Numbered from the stretch's first letter, positions 47,110-60,050 are shown. The stretch: DNA of 64,000 nucleotides from Marisa cornuarietis (GCA_004794655.1 SMMW01000019.1:1111001-1175000); one strand, 5' to 3'. Numbers and translations: made by a program. The notes: generated from the sequence alone by a model not told the origin.

Positions 47110-47830
47110 CACTTGTATTTCAGACACTTGCGCTTGTTACAGTTTATTACAGCTTATTTAAACTCTGTACACTTCTACACTTGTTACCGATATTTGCATC
47201 GTAAATTTATGTTTGTATCCTTTTAAAGATTTTACAATACAGAGTTGTTTATCTGGTGTTTCTTTCTTGTGAAGAAGTTTTTATTGCTACGCTATGTGAT
47301 GTTTGTACACTTGTTCTTGTGGCATAGTATCGCATGGTAAAGCTGTGTTTTTCATACTTGTGATGAATTTTGTATCTTACAATGCGATGCTTCAGTTAAG
47401 TTCGTATCGTAAGGTTGTGATATTTCGATACTTGAAGGGAAGCTCGTACTACATTGCTGTTTATGTTTGTATACTTGTAACGAAATTTGCATTGCATTGT
47501 AAGGCTTTGTGTATTTCCGTCATGCAAAGAAGTTCCCATTGTGTTTAGGTTAGTTGATTTTCCTCGTAGCAACAATCGTATGGAAAGACTCGGTGATGTT
47601 TCTATAGTTGCTACGATGTTGGGATCGTAAGACTGTGATGGTTTTATATATTTTTTGTAATGCTTGTAACGACGTTTATATCGTCTCGTAGCAGATCGTG
47701 AGGAAAAGTAATCTGTCGTAACCGAGCAAAGACTGCTTGATGTTTCTGTGCCGAAGCTCGCATGAGAGACCTATATGTCTATGATGATGCCATGCTTGTA
47801 ACAAACTTCGTACTGTACTTTCAGATCGTG
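47110..47830. repeat. Old, highly diverged tandem satellite
   Basis: A phrase like TACTTGTAACGAAGTTTGTATCGTA followed by GTAAGGCTGTGATGTTT recurs about every 55-70 bp, roughly ten times, strongly diverged. Confidence 0.55.
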
Positions 47831-48639
47831 TGGGACTGGGAGGTCGCTGAGGGAGGTAGTTGGGGGTATGGGGGACACACGAAGGGAGTGCGTAGCTGTG
47901 CAGATGCCGGGTACAGGTCACCGTCAGTGTGCCTCGGTCCGATGGTGCGGGTCGGGTGGCAGACACAATAAACGACTCCTCGTCACTCCGTCCCCCTCCC
48001 CCTTTCCCACTTTTCTTCACACTACGGGTGGATGGAGACTAGTTGGTAGGACGGGTGGCACGCGTGAGGCAGACGGGATGAGAATGGGTGAGGATGGGTA
48101 GAACTGGGAAGAGAAAAGGGTGTGTGTGTGGTGGGGTTAGAAATAAGTGCGATACAGTTGCACCACCAGTGCCACGAAGTCACCTTCATGGCACAGGATC
48201 CGACTTTAATCTTCGCAGGAAAACTGAGAGTATAAACACTACTCCCGGGCTCTTACATAACCCTAGTCCACTCTGCACATGCGCACAAGCTGACTACGTG
48301 ATAGTGGTTGTTGTGTGGCACTCGGCTTACAAGACACCTCCATCAGAGAGAATGTCCCTGGTCTAACTTTCCCTTCCTGTATTTTGCTAGAATGTAAATA
48401 TTCTGTAAATATTGTGTAAATTCTGCAAATGTTATTTATCTACGCCATTTACGGAGATTACAAGGGGTGGGGAAACGGTTGACAGTTCGACATGATGTCG
48501 ACTAGTGTACCCCCCTCCCCCATGATGCGAAATCACCTCTAGTTGGAATCACTTTCCTACAAAACCAAGCAACGGCCACTCTGACATAACTTTCATAGCG
48601 ACAACAACGATCCACTTGTCGGAGGTCAATGAATGGTAC
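47831..48639. other. Intergenic, no gene seen
   Basis: No domain recognised. The phrase GTAAATATTCTGTAAATATTG is loosely repeated at 48392-48425. Confidence 0.45.
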
Positions 48640-48741
48640 TGGCATGTCACTGACGATACACTGCCATGTCACTGGCGATACACTGCCATGTCACTGGCGA
48701 TACACTGACATGTCATTGGCGATACACTGACAAGTCACTGG
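48640..48741. repeat. 22-bp minisatellite, about 4.6 copies
   Basis: The unit TGCCATGTCACTGGCGATAC plus AC repeats with few changes. Confidence 0.9.
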
Positions 48742-48852
48742 TTTCCTCGGTTCGCTGTTTTCAAAACTTCGATGTACATTGACTTACAACTGTAAGAAAT
48801 CAACCATGTAGTTTCCTAGTTACTGCTTGAACATGTAAGAACTCATTCTTCA

Positions 48853-48854
<2 letters not shown>

Positions 48855-48888
<34 letters not shown>

Positions 48889-49196
48889 TTATTTTGGTGA
48901 ATAAGTGTGACCGCGCGTACACAGTGTTAAGATAAATTGCTTGGTTAAGACTGAAAGCGTAAAAAAAAAGAGAGGGAAAAGGTAGCGGCTTATCTTCTCC
49001 TGTCTTTCCTTTTTCCTTCTCTACTTTTTTTCACTTTTGTTTTTTGGTGTTTTTTTGTTTTTGTTTTTTTTGGGTTGTTTTGATTTGCGTGAAAGTTCAA
49101 GCATGCATGGCAAAGAGCGAGCCGCCATGCAAACGGCCGTGTTTGAAGCCGGACGATCAAATAAACAAAGAAAGACGCCAATAAAGTAACACACAC

Positions 49197-49252
<56 letters not shown>
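48855..49252. repeat. (GT)n and (CA)n microsatellites in opposite orientation
   Basis: (GT)n at 48855-48888 and (CA)n at 49189-49252 are complementary and lie 300 bp apart. A T-rich tract at 49022-49080 lies between. Confidence 0.9.
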
Positions 49253-49256
<4 letters not shown>

Positions 49257-50598
49257 GAAAGTAAAGCCCAGCTGATCCTGAAGCAGTTCCTTTCTCAACC
49301 ATCTCGGCCTAGTTGGTCCCGCGGCACTTCTGACCACTTTCTCTCCCCATTCCCTCGTATTCCCTCCTCCCGTACGCTGCCTCCCTCATCGTCATCGACC
49401 GCCATCTGTCGCCAGAAAGCTGGGAGAAGACAGCGTGTGCACCCAAGCATGACGAGCGGGCCGCGTGTAGCTATGGAAACGATGAGTGATTTTAACATCT
49501 GATGAAAGAGGCCGGAAAACCGGCACAGAGACGACGATCGACAACTCGTCCCTTTTTTTTGCGAGCTCTCGTCTCTATAGCCTCGCCTCCTGTGATTGTC
49601 GCCCAGGGGCTTCAACTTCCCATGAGAGAAACTGTCCCTCGCCTTACTCCCCAACCTAACCCTGGAGGTCATGTCGTTCATATTAGCAGGCGGAGAAGGA
49701 AGCGGGATGGAGAGGGGGATGTTGGAAGAGAGGGAAACGTGTGACAGAAATCGGAAATTGTTAACTGACTGGACATTTAATCTCCCTCCTCCCCTCTCTC
49801 AGCCACCCACACAAACACTCGTCTTCTCTCGCTCTCTTTGTATGTTTGCATCAATGTGCGCGTGGGTGCATGTGTGTATGTGTGTGTGTGTGTGTTTCTT
49901 TTAAGACGTTCTGAAGACGCAAGATATCGAGAGTGCGAGTTGCGAGAGGAGATAACTAGGCATAAAACGTTTGACAGTGATTGGCACAAAGAGAAGATGT
50001 AAGACAGTCATACCGGACGCTCATTACACCAGGCTGTGACTCACCACCGGACTATTTCACACGACACCATCCTCTACGGTATGTAACCCCGCTCTGCCAC
50101 CCGACTTACGAGGGCACTAAATGACCCCCCAGAAGAGGAGTTAATACTTGGTGTCAACAACTTAAAGAAATAAAAGCACGTAGACTGATTTTGGAGGAGA
50201 AAAGATAAATTGAAACCACGAGCGGGTTGGTGAGAGAATAGCCAAGACATAATTACTGGCTTCAATGAGACGAAGGCCATCCCCGCGAGGATTCGTAAGA
50301 GAAAAATGGGCAGTGCCATGTCTGGTGAAAAGGTATGTCCTCTATTTGCGCCCATTGAGCAGCCAGCGAAACGTTTTCTCCTGATTGATAAAGTCATCAC
50401 CTGGTCGTCCCACAGTCGCGAGCCTCGTCTGGAGAAATGGAGTCACACGGATCTCCCCGAGTGTGCTTATCCACTCTACCTCCATCCTGGCCAAAGGACG
50501 GAAACCCTTTCAGCGAACCGTGATGCTAGCTCAGCATCCCAAGGGGAAACCTTTTCACAATTAAAGTACCACCCGGCTACATTTTCGTGACCAACGGG
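49253..50598. other. Intergenic, possibly LINE 5' remnant at the right end
   Basis: Frames around 49.3-49.7 kb have no domain. At 50.07-50.59 kb both strands are open for about 95-108 codons and the region leads into a LINE remnant, so it may be older retroelement sequence; no homology was recognised. Confidence 0.4.
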
Positions 50599-51190
50599 TT
50601 TATCGCTTGAAGGATATCAGGGTGGTCTCGCCTGGAGAGGAGACGGGCATTCCAGAGTATACAAGTCCAGAGAAAGGACTATGGATAATCGACGCAAAAG
50701 ATATTTCATGCCGGATCGGTTGGCAACAATTACCGCGCGCCACATCAGCAAGTGGAGAAGACAGCTAAACTATGCGACTGGAAGCCAACCAGTCATTAAG
50801 CTGGGAAAATGAACGCCCACTGGCAGGTGGAACGTCCGGGCATTAAACCAGTGCGGCAAGATGAAAACTCTCCCATGAGCTACAAAGGTATTAGTGGAAT
50901 AATGAATATTGTAAGATAAGCAGACATCTGGGGTTTGGGGAGGCAGCCACGGACAAGAACCACAGGCTTTTGTACAATGAGGTGGATGTTAGTGTCGAGC
51001 ATGGTGTGGACGAAGAGGTTGGAGTTGTCATCAGCTGTACACTTATTTCTGGCAGGTTGATCTTCATTCGCATCTCACCAGGTCTGTCCAAGTTTATGTC
51101 CCGCTCCATTTATCGCTTGAAGTATATCAAAGTGGTCTCGCTTGAAGAAGACACAGGCTTCTCAGACTATACAAGCCCAGAAAAAAGGAT
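50599..51190 (+). mobile_element. Decayed LINE fragment with APE-type endonuclease traces
   Basis: From 50822 the translation gives GRWNVRALNQCGKMKTL, then after stops and frame changes KISRHLGFGEAATDKNHRLL, YNEVDVSVEHG, and ISCTLISGRLIFIRIS (to about 51080). This is the order of the N-terminal endonuclease of non-LTR retrotransposons (NVRTL..GK, RHxxxGFGE-like, and the RLIxIR strand). Stops at several sites show it is dead. Two 80-bp direct repeats, 50599-50678 and 51109-51188, flank the segment. Confidence 0.7.
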
Positions 51191-54100
51191 ACACTTCAAA
51201 AATTCTCATTTGCAATTTGTAGACATTAGCAATGCTGATAACGAAAGACGACTCGGTGAAGGAAACTCTAATCGGAAGGAGACTTAATCTGAACATCTTC
51301 AAACCGTGATCATTGGGCGATTTCGTGTTCATCTTCTAGATCCTTGATCGGTCCTTTCCTGTGGCTCCTGCCGTTACCGGTAGCACTTGACACTTAAAAA
51401 TACATTTATACTAGAGAAAGAACCCCGTTCCTTAAAAATCATATTTATTTCTTTTTTTCATCAAACATTTTATATTTTTCTCTGTTTGTATTGATATCCC
51501 AATGTTTTCACATCGTTCTGTAGTAACACACATTTTGAGTACTACTGAAATATTATTTTAAATACTTAGCTTATAGCACAGATTGAAGTTATATATGCTT
51601 TTTTCAAACGGTCACTTTTTCTTCTCCATGGACAGGACACAGCCAATAGTCGAGATAATTGTAATAGTTGACAGGTTCCCTCGATAATTGCAATTATTCT
51701 TCAACCTGCTAACGATCCAAGTTCGCCCACGAACTGATCTGTAAATTAAGAATGGCCTTGAGTAACCAGTCGCAGTCTACTTCGTGTGACTTCTGACATG
51801 GCACACCTTCCGTGTGGTCAGGGATGACCTGCCGTCGTCACGCTCCACGGATCGTGGTGTTGTAAGGACTCCATGTCATCTGGATGATCTTCTGTTTGAC
51901 AGGATTTTGAGTAGCGATAATCTATCGTATCAAGAGGTCCACACACGGACTGACCTTGATTTGTTGAACCCAACCAAGACACAAGATTCGAGAACTTCGA
52001 GACCAACTAGCTGACACAACGTAGGCTTCTTCCTCCCGTTAAAAACAGATGCCACTGGTCTCCTCCAACCCCCATTTGGAAACCCATTCTCTGTTTATTA
52101 AATAGTCCCACGTCTGCACTTGAAATCAGTGATAGAAGAATATAAATGAAAGGTTACTATTAAATCAAGATTTTATGTAACCGATAACACACCATGATTT
52201 TGTAAGTAACATTACTACTATATAATCTGTTCGACCTCAAAACCTAACGAGTTGCGCAGCCTCAGTATTCAGTACACGCGTGAACCGGAAGAGAACATTT
52301 CAAGAGAAGCTGCTTGTTTGAAAGTCACTGGCCACAGAGCTAGAGTGGTCCATGGCGAGTGTGATAGCACGAAGGAAATGTCGATGACAATTAATAAAAT
52401 GCAAGGGGGGAACTGATTGATTAATTGCCATCGCGCGTGGGCACTCTTTCGAGACTGACGGCTTTTGTGGGCACGTGCGGCTCGTTGACGAGGGCGGAAG
52501 CAAACTGGGGGGGAAAGGACAAGAGGCGGGCGGGGAGGGGAATCAGGCCAGGGGAAGGGAGTGGTTGTGGCGCGTGGACTTATTTTAATAAATCCGCGAG
52601 AACAAACACGGGCACTAGCAAACACACACACACACACACATATTAACAAGCACAGTCGACAAGCACGCAGGTGCAGCAACCGCACAGACAAAAGTGCACT
52701 ATTCTGCGGGAAACAATGCTGTCTGTTTGTTTGATTGTCTGATTGTCCACGTACCTGACCCAAGTTTTTCTTTTTTTAGTATGGACGAGGAAAATAATCA
52801 TAAATAATTAGATTATTAGTCTCATCGAATTTACCGTACGAAGAAGTCAAGGAAAAAGGGGAACAAGAAGAAGCAGACTGAGCATCTCCAAACACTATCA
52901 AAGCTTTCATCAAATGAAATGAGGTCGTGCCGAGCCTCTTTCTGTCACTGCAGCCTTCGTGTTCTTTCTCTCTATCTCGCTGAAGCCTTCGGGATCTCTC
53001 TATCTTTACCGCTGTCTCCCTACCCTCACCCTCCCTCTGAGCGCAAACCAACATCAGATGGTGTATGATGGTGTACATGCTCTGGGACATTTCGCTTCCC
53101 CCGCATTCTGTGCGCTAGTTTGGGGGTCATTACAAGATTACTGGCGAGATAATATGCCATCGTTGTATACCACACCCCCTTCCAACCTTCTCGACACAAC
53201 ACGGGTATTAATTAGTCTCGTGTTTATGCAACACAAGCTCGGATTTGTCGCTCCGTTCCCCAGGAAGAAATAGCTTTTGTAAATATCATGCCCCTGTCTC
53301 AGCAAGGGCAGGATGAGACAGAATGCCTCAGGCTTGATGATTTGTTTCCTAACTTTACGCTCTTCGTTTTCTCTCTTTCTAAGAGCCTCCATTTTGTTAT
53401 TTATTATCTTTCCATCTGTGTTTCTGCATTATTAACGATGTGTGTTAACCTGCATAGGCCTCGAGAAGTACAGCAGGGTATTAAGTTTAATACATTCGTT
53501 CATGTGGGCTAAATTATGCCAAGGACGTTGAAGGGAGAACTGGCCACTCGGAAAGAGAAGAAAAAGGAACTTTTGTCTTGACAACATAACATGAGTCGTG
53601 CGCAGGGCGTGTTCCTGCTTATGAAAGATGCCAGCGAATCTCGTGGAACAAATGACAAGCTCACGACTGGCGAGATTTGCGCACCCCGGCGGCGTCACGC
53701 AGGCAAGAGCAGACAACCCTTCTCTCTTATCGCGCGTCTTGTTTTTACGCGATGCTCTTCCTGCGATGAGGAGAGTGAGCTCGCCTCTCCTGTCGCCGTG
53801 GAGATGTTACAAAAATAGTACTGGCGAGTAAACGGAAACATCCTCAACGGAAGTGACTACACACATGCGCTGACCTGGTCCTATGGAGGAGAAGATTGAA
53901 TGCCGACAGGACCTGTCGATGGGGGGGGGGGGAAGAGAGTCCCTGGAGATAACCATCCTTTCCCCTCCATCCCTCCAAAAAATAAGGGATGGAAAAGGGG
54001 GCTGATATAAGATTTCACCGGCGAAAAAGAGAACAGCTTATGGTCGCTCCGATGAATTTAGCACGAAAAGCAGATCTTTAAGTATTACGAAAAATAATAA

Positions 54101-54582
54101 TAGGTGTGATGAGACATGGGGTCTGTTGTACTCGGACAAACACCTGCTGCAGTATAAGAAATGAAACTAAGTTTGTGTTCACAAATTCTCTCCTAATCAC
54201 AAAATAGACGAAGGTGCAACAAGAATAGCATTAATCTTCTCTGCACATCCCCCCCCCCACTCTTCTAGCTCTGCAATGGTTTCGCGGTAGCTTTGGGGTA
54301 GAGGTGTGGTCTCTGTGTGAGTGAAGGCGAGAGTCGAACTATTTAGTGTGGTAGACGTCCATGATTTAGTTTGGCAAATATAGTTGTACCACAACACAGA
54401 CAAAAAAAAGTCACTCTTCGCTTTAGCCCAGACTAACCCAGCAGTGAACTTCACCAGTTAGTTTTATGAGAAAAAATTTGGTGGCTAGTCTGGCTGTTAA
54501 AATGGCCGGTTAGATTCAACACAAATTCATCGGTCAGTCTAACAGTGACATTCGCCGGCTGTTTTATAGTCTGGCACTCAAG
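51191..54582. other. Intergenic, no gene seen
   Basis: No recognised domain on either strand. A possible regulatory stretch lies at 53080-53345 (see findings). Short repeats: (CA)n at 52623-52640 and a G-run near 53922. Confidence 0.45.
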
Positions 54583-55000
54583 TTGCGAGCTCGTCTGGCA
54601 GGTAGTGTGGTACTCCAGTTGTGGACTAGTCTGGCAGGTAGTGTGGTACTCCAGTTGTGGGCTAGTCTGGCAGATAGTGTGGTACTCCAGTTGTGGACTA
54701 GTCTGACAGGTAGTGTGGTACTCCAGTTGTGGGCTAGTCTGGCAGGTAGTGTAGTACTCCAGTTGTGGACTAGTCTGGCAGGTAGTGTGGTACTCCAGTT
54801 GTGGACTAGTCTGACAGGTAGTGTGGTACTCCAGTTGTGGGCTAGTCTGGCAGGTAGTGTGGTACTCCAGTTGTGGGCTAGTCTGGCAGGTAGTGTGGTA
54901 CTCCAGTTGTGGACTAGTCTGACAGGTAGTGTGGTACTCCAGTTGTGGACTAGTCTGGCATGTAGTGTGGTACTCCGCTTTGCAGACTAGTCTGGCAGTG
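54583..55000. repeat. 36-bp minisatellite, 10 near-perfect copies plus flanking partials
   Basis: Units beginning GTGTGGTACTCCAGTTGTGG start every 36 bp from 54605 to 54929, with an eleventh diverged unit at 54965. Each continues with ACTAGTCTGGCAGGTA or the variants GCTAGTCTGG and ACTAGTCTGACA. As 36 is a multiple of three and the unit has no stop in one frame per strand, long frames stay open on both strands, including a 250-codon - frame at 54451-55203 made mostly of 12-residue repeats. Confidence 0.95.
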
Positions 55001-55228
55001 ACGTCAGACACAGGCACCTTATCAATGCTCGCACTTTTCCCACGGTCTACATTTGGGCGAACATTGGCTGGCGAGTAATCTTCCCGTATCTGAAAACCAG
55101 AGGCTTCTAGCAACCAACATGGAACAACCTCCAGCGCAGTCTTTCCAAAGCAGGTGAAAGATCGTATACTTGTAAGTGCATATAGGTGCTTGGTTTTGTG
55201 CATAATACCACTACAAGAAAGAAACAGA

Positions 55229-55229
55229 A

Positions 55230-55281
<52 letters not shown>
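55229..55281. repeat. (GT)n(GA)n microsatellite
   Basis: About 16 GT units followed by about nine GA units. Confidence 0.9.
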
Positions 55282-55282
<1 letters not shown>

Positions 55283-57734
55283 TGTATGTGGGTATGTATT
55301 TATTCAAGTGCACGTGTGCGGGAGGACGAGCTAGCTAGTATCATTCACAAACTGTTGACACGCTTTAAAGAACCTTTCAAAATTTCCTACCTTATTTATT
55401 TATTATTTTGCTCGAAACAAAATATTTTCAAATCTGCATAAAACCTCTTCAGATGAGAAAGAAACAATTGTTTCTTACTCACTCGTTCTAGAACACGTGC
55501 ACACGCACACGCACACACACGTGCACTCTGGCACTCCGAGTTTTCTTACCCGTGTTCGTGCTGGAGCGAGTGCCAAAAAAGCACAGAAAGGGGAGGGGAG
55601 AGTGGAGAAGGAAAAGAGGGTGAGCTGAGGGTCAGCAAGAACCAACGACAGACCCATCTCCTAGGCAACAAGAGCATCAGCGCGACTCTCGCGGCAGCAG
55701 TGTGATAGGGTATGAAACTGGGACTAATAAGCCCAGCGAAACACGGGCGAGGGAAGGTTGGGGGGGGGGCGTGCGGTGAGGGAGACGGGGATGCCGCAGC
55801 CCCCCCACCCCCGCGCGCGCACACACACAACATAAAGCTCCTTTGGTTCTGAAGCCTCTCCGTTTCATCCACAGTCTGCTTGAAGTTTAAAAACGCAGAG
55901 GGCCAGAGGAAGGTGTGGCGGATCGAGATCATGGCTGGAATCAGATGAGTCAGCTGCTTGCGGAACAGATGACGAACCGCCCACGAATGCCGCTTTCTGT
56001 CAGGTCAAGGTCGGTGTTGTGACCCCGTCTGACAACTTCAAGGTCGTTGCTCATCACCCTGTTTTCCCCTCTGCCCCTTCCCCAGCATCACTAGGTACAG
56101 TTAGTCATGGACTGTTACACAGAAAAGTGCAACAGTATGTGGGTGTGTGAGGGGAACAACGTTGCTGTTTCATCTTTGATCTTTAGTCTTTGATGGCTAA
56201 GAATACACAATGCAACAAATTTGAATCCTAATACTTTTATGACATTCTCTGCTTTATAAATAAACAACATTTAACTGATTACACACCTGTAAAAACCATA
56301 AAATTTAACCGAAACAAGGTTTTATTTTGTGTCCAACTTGCTTTTGCCGGGCATCAGGTATTTAGTTACACCTGGTGTATGAAAGTAGTTTGTATGTTTT
56401 GGTTGATCTGTTTAGATGCACCCTATCAAGAATGTGAATCGCTGTATTGCGCATTCAGATGCACCTGTGGGATACGTCACATTGCAGACTACTATTCATC
56501 AGATGTAATCCTGGCATATGTAACAGTACAATGTAGAATGAATTGTTTCCACGAGTCGTCAAACATGTAGAATAGCGCCGCAGTTATTATTTATTCATCG
56601 ACTCTACGGACGACAAACATTTCGACGATCTCAGCGATGATGCCATGCAAGATTCATTTGTGCACCAGTCATGCAAGCTGTGCATACACTCCGAATTTGG
56701 CAGTTGACTTTGATATGAAAATGTGAAACAACGTACGACCGTAAAAACAGTCTCGGCTATAAAAGGAGCAGTTAAACGCATCGGTGAAGGTAAACATTTG
56801 GCTGTTTCAAGCTCGCTGCTGATGGCAGAGTCTGACAAGCCCACCGCTCGCCAATGCCTTAAAATACGTTTGCCCCCAGGTATCACTTTACTCCCAAAAG
56901 CTTTGGTGAAACCAGTCGGATCAAACCGCCACAGTAATTATCCACATGCTCTTAAACGGGGGAGAAGTGGGGTACGGAGCGTGGGTTATCACTATCTTGG
57001 AACACGTGCACTGGCATGAACTGTACCAACCCCCGTAGCTCTGTGGGAATGAATGGTAAGCCGCATACAAGTCCCAGTTTCAGACAGAAGGCGTTTATTT
57101 TGGTGCATTTTTTTTTATTGCAGTGATGCTAGGATTTGAGATTCCAATTGGAGACAGAATTCTGTTGCTGAAGTGTTGTGTATTAGAACTCGTCTCACGA
57201 GGGTCAACCTTTTGTGGTTTACAGATACCAGGGAAGTGTTTAAAAATATATATTAATTTAAGTAATGTACAATTTGTTACTGCACGCTCATCTTGGGCGG
57301 GGCTGGCAGGATACTGAAGGAAGCCACTAATTCTGAAGAGGAGAGTAAGTCGTTGCGTGGGTCAGCATGGGGGGTGGGGAGATTGGGATTCAAGGACAAG
57401 TGTCTTCTTCATTGGCATCGTTGTTTGTGTTACGGATGTCATCATTGTCTTGGACCAGTTTATACACACCTGTGGTCTGAGCTACTCACTGCTGTCGGTC
57501 TCTTTGATTTGCTTGTGCTAATCGCTCCATCTCCTTCTTCGCCCTGATTTCTCTACCCTTTCTCTCCAGAAAACTCATGCTAGCTTTGTGGCATGGTTTT
57601 CCGTTTTTTTTTTTTTTTGAGATTACATTTAATAGCAGCCCTTTTCCCTTTTGGAAAACAATCATTAATTCATTTGTAAGATGAAAATCATATTTAGCTT
57701 TTGTTTTCTTTGTAGGAATTTATGTCCTTAAGAG
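55282..57734. other. Intergenic, no gene accepted
   Basis: A frame at 56723-57019 overlaps a perfect TATAAAAG (56758-56765) but has no domain. A tRNA-like segment at 57037-57090 has A-box TAGCTCTGTGG (57041-57051) and a weak B-box about 30 bp on, suggesting a SINE relic. Confidence 0.4.
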
Positions 57735-57870
57735 CTTTGTACATATGCTGGGCTATATAGATAATGTTTGGGTATGTATAGAATGCTGAGCTATGGACAT
57801 AATTCTGGGCTATGTACAAAATGCTGGGTTATGTACAGAATGCTTGGCTAAGTACAGAATGCAGGGTTGG
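57735..57870. repeat. Degenerate ATGCTGGGCTATGTACAGA repeat
   Basis: Six imperfect units of about 20-21 bp. Confidence 0.8.
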
Positions 57871-58196
57871 GGCGTAAGGAAAACATTATTAATCTGAAAA
57901 TATATATTTGGACACTACAGCACTTGTAATACATTCTAAAACGAAAGAAAGAAAGAAAGAAAAAAAGTCGTATACAGAGCTGTGTAACCTGTTCCTCCAC
58001 TAGTTATAAAGCCAACTCTCAGTTCACGCTAAAATCCCGAGGTTGTGAATGTATGTCAAGAATCGGCCCTTTGTGCAAGATCTGGACTAAAAAAAAATAT
58101 CACAAACCCGCAAAGGAGGGATCGTCTACAAACTGCTATACGTGATGTACTGGTTTCTCCCGCGTGACGCATGTTACACTAAAATGAATTTACACC

Positions 58197-58258
<62 letters not shown>

Positions 58259-59119
58259 AAACATGGAAAGAAAAAAAGAAAGACGAGAATAGCTACAGTT
58301 TGTAGAGATGTCGGGCCTTTTGTTGAACAGATTTATGAAGTGATGACCATTAATTAAAACATAATTTCTTGGGAAACCTATTAATGACACGTATCATTTG
58401 TCATTTTCTTCACCTGTTGAGACCGATCAGTAAGGTCATATAATTCCATCCGCTCACCAGGCCTACCATTAAATTCAATAGACTGGTGGACTATGGTACT
58501 CAGGTAGCGGTTACTTCATAACCTGCAGAGTTGCACGCCTACACTTCAGTCTGATCTCATGTTACTTACTTCACTACATCCCAGATTCTGAAAAGCCTCC
58601 AGTGCATTTGACCGGCTGTAAGGGGAGACAACACGAGGACAAGTGGGAAAGGTAACTCGTGCTTAATGCGCAGTCGGGACGGAAGAGGTGGTGGGGTAGA
58701 TTGGTGAGGAGGTTGTGTCACGTGCTTGAAGGGCGAATCCGGGTGGAAATTTCTCGTCTGTAAGAGAACACAAAAGGTATAGCCCGCACCAAGCTGAGGT
58801 TGAGAACAGTATCTGTTAAATACCCCCCTTTAACTACGCCTGGCGAATTACCGGTATGATCATTAGAATTCCATTTCCAGTCTTAATCACTCGCCCAGAT
58901 TCGAGCGCAACTGCGGATTACAGACGACATAAAATTCAAGGAGAGGTTTATTTTCAGACGCAAACATCACCAAGCCGGAAAAAAGGAGACAAGGGGACTC
59001 TTTATTTTCAATGTCATTGGATTGCACATCATCCACTCTAACACCGCCCCTGCAGAAAGTCTCCTCACCTACAAGAATGCACGTGTGTACCATCGCATGA
59101 AAGCACGCTCGCGCGCGCA
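57871..59119. other. Intergenic, no gene seen
   Basis: (CA)n at 58199-58226 passes directly into (AAAG)n to about 58260. Otherwise nothing recognisable. Confidence 0.5.
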
Positions 59120-59309
59120 TAAACACAGATACACTGTCATGCATATAGCATGCGTGCGTACACATACAGCAGCACACACATACACACACACACACACACA
59201 TACGTACACCCTCTCTCTCACACAAGCGCCCCCTTCGTTCACACACACACACACAAGCGCCCCACCCCCCTCACACACACACACACACACACACACGCGC
59301 GCGCGCAGT
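59120..59309. repeat. CA-rich low-complexity tract
   Basis: CACACA runs with CT and CGCG interruptions; all frames across it are artefacts. Confidence 0.85.
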
Positions 59310-59451
59310 GCATGACGTCTTTCCTGTTGACAGTCAAGAACATTCCGAGATCTGCCATCTACAAAAGGAAGGGAGTGAGTTTGTCCACTGAATCATTAGG
59401 TCGGCGTTGGAAACTCTCTGAGGCTGAGCTGAGTTCATCATTGCTGTAGTA

Positions 59452-59734
59452 CAAGGGTGGGCAAAGTTTTCAGTTTTCTTTGTGCGGTCAGGTCTCACAT
59501 TTCTATGCTATGCGGCGGACCGGTAAAATACCAACACCAGAAACCTAGGGATAATAGAATGGAAAACAAACGAATACATAATAGCGTTTACCTACCGAAT
59601 TTATTGTGTAAAGTGAAACTGTTTGAATTCGCTCAAAATAAAACTTTCTTTTGAAGACAGCCTCTCCCGACACCCCGGTCGAAAGACGTCCGCGGGCCTC
59701 TTCCGACCCGAGGACCGTCCTTTACCCACCCCTG
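59452..59734. mobile_element. 283-bp hAT-type MITE
   Basis: The left terminus CAAGGGTGGGCAAAG and the reverse complement of the right terminus CAGGGGTGGGTAAAG match at 13 of 15 bases. An 8-bp target-site duplication flanks it: CTGTAGTA (59444-59451) and CTTTAGTA (59735-59742), 7 of 8 matching. The GCGGACCGG subterminal motif is typical. Same terminal class as the element at 29540-30705. Confidence 0.85.
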
Positions 59735-60050
59735 CTTTAGTACCACCTCCACCCACAAACATGGAAGTTACCTCGAACACGTGAGAAAGTGTGATGGGGG
59801 TGATGGGGTGGGGGGCGGTTGCGGCGGAAGGCGAAAGATCATAAAAATCATAATATGCCTGTCCGTGCAGTCATGTGTCCACGCAGTCGCTGAAGCATTA
59901 TAACAGGAAAAGCCGCCATGCACCGCCACCCTACAACCCACCCCTCTTCCCGAGTCTGTGAGCTGGATATCCCCCGACCTGTGTCCCGCACGGACTCGCC
60001 CAACGGTGACGGAGTGAATAACTGACAGTTACAACAATCTGCCGCCCCTA

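Noticed and set aside
54451..55203. 250-codon - strand frame with a 12-residue repeat
   Set aside because: The 36-bp unit is a multiple of three without stops on either strand; there are no gene signals and no known domain outside the repeat.
56580..57019. Possible small gene with TATAAAAG at 56758
   Set aside because: The TATA motif lies inside the proposed frame, no known domain appears, and the upstream acidic frame is broken by a stop.
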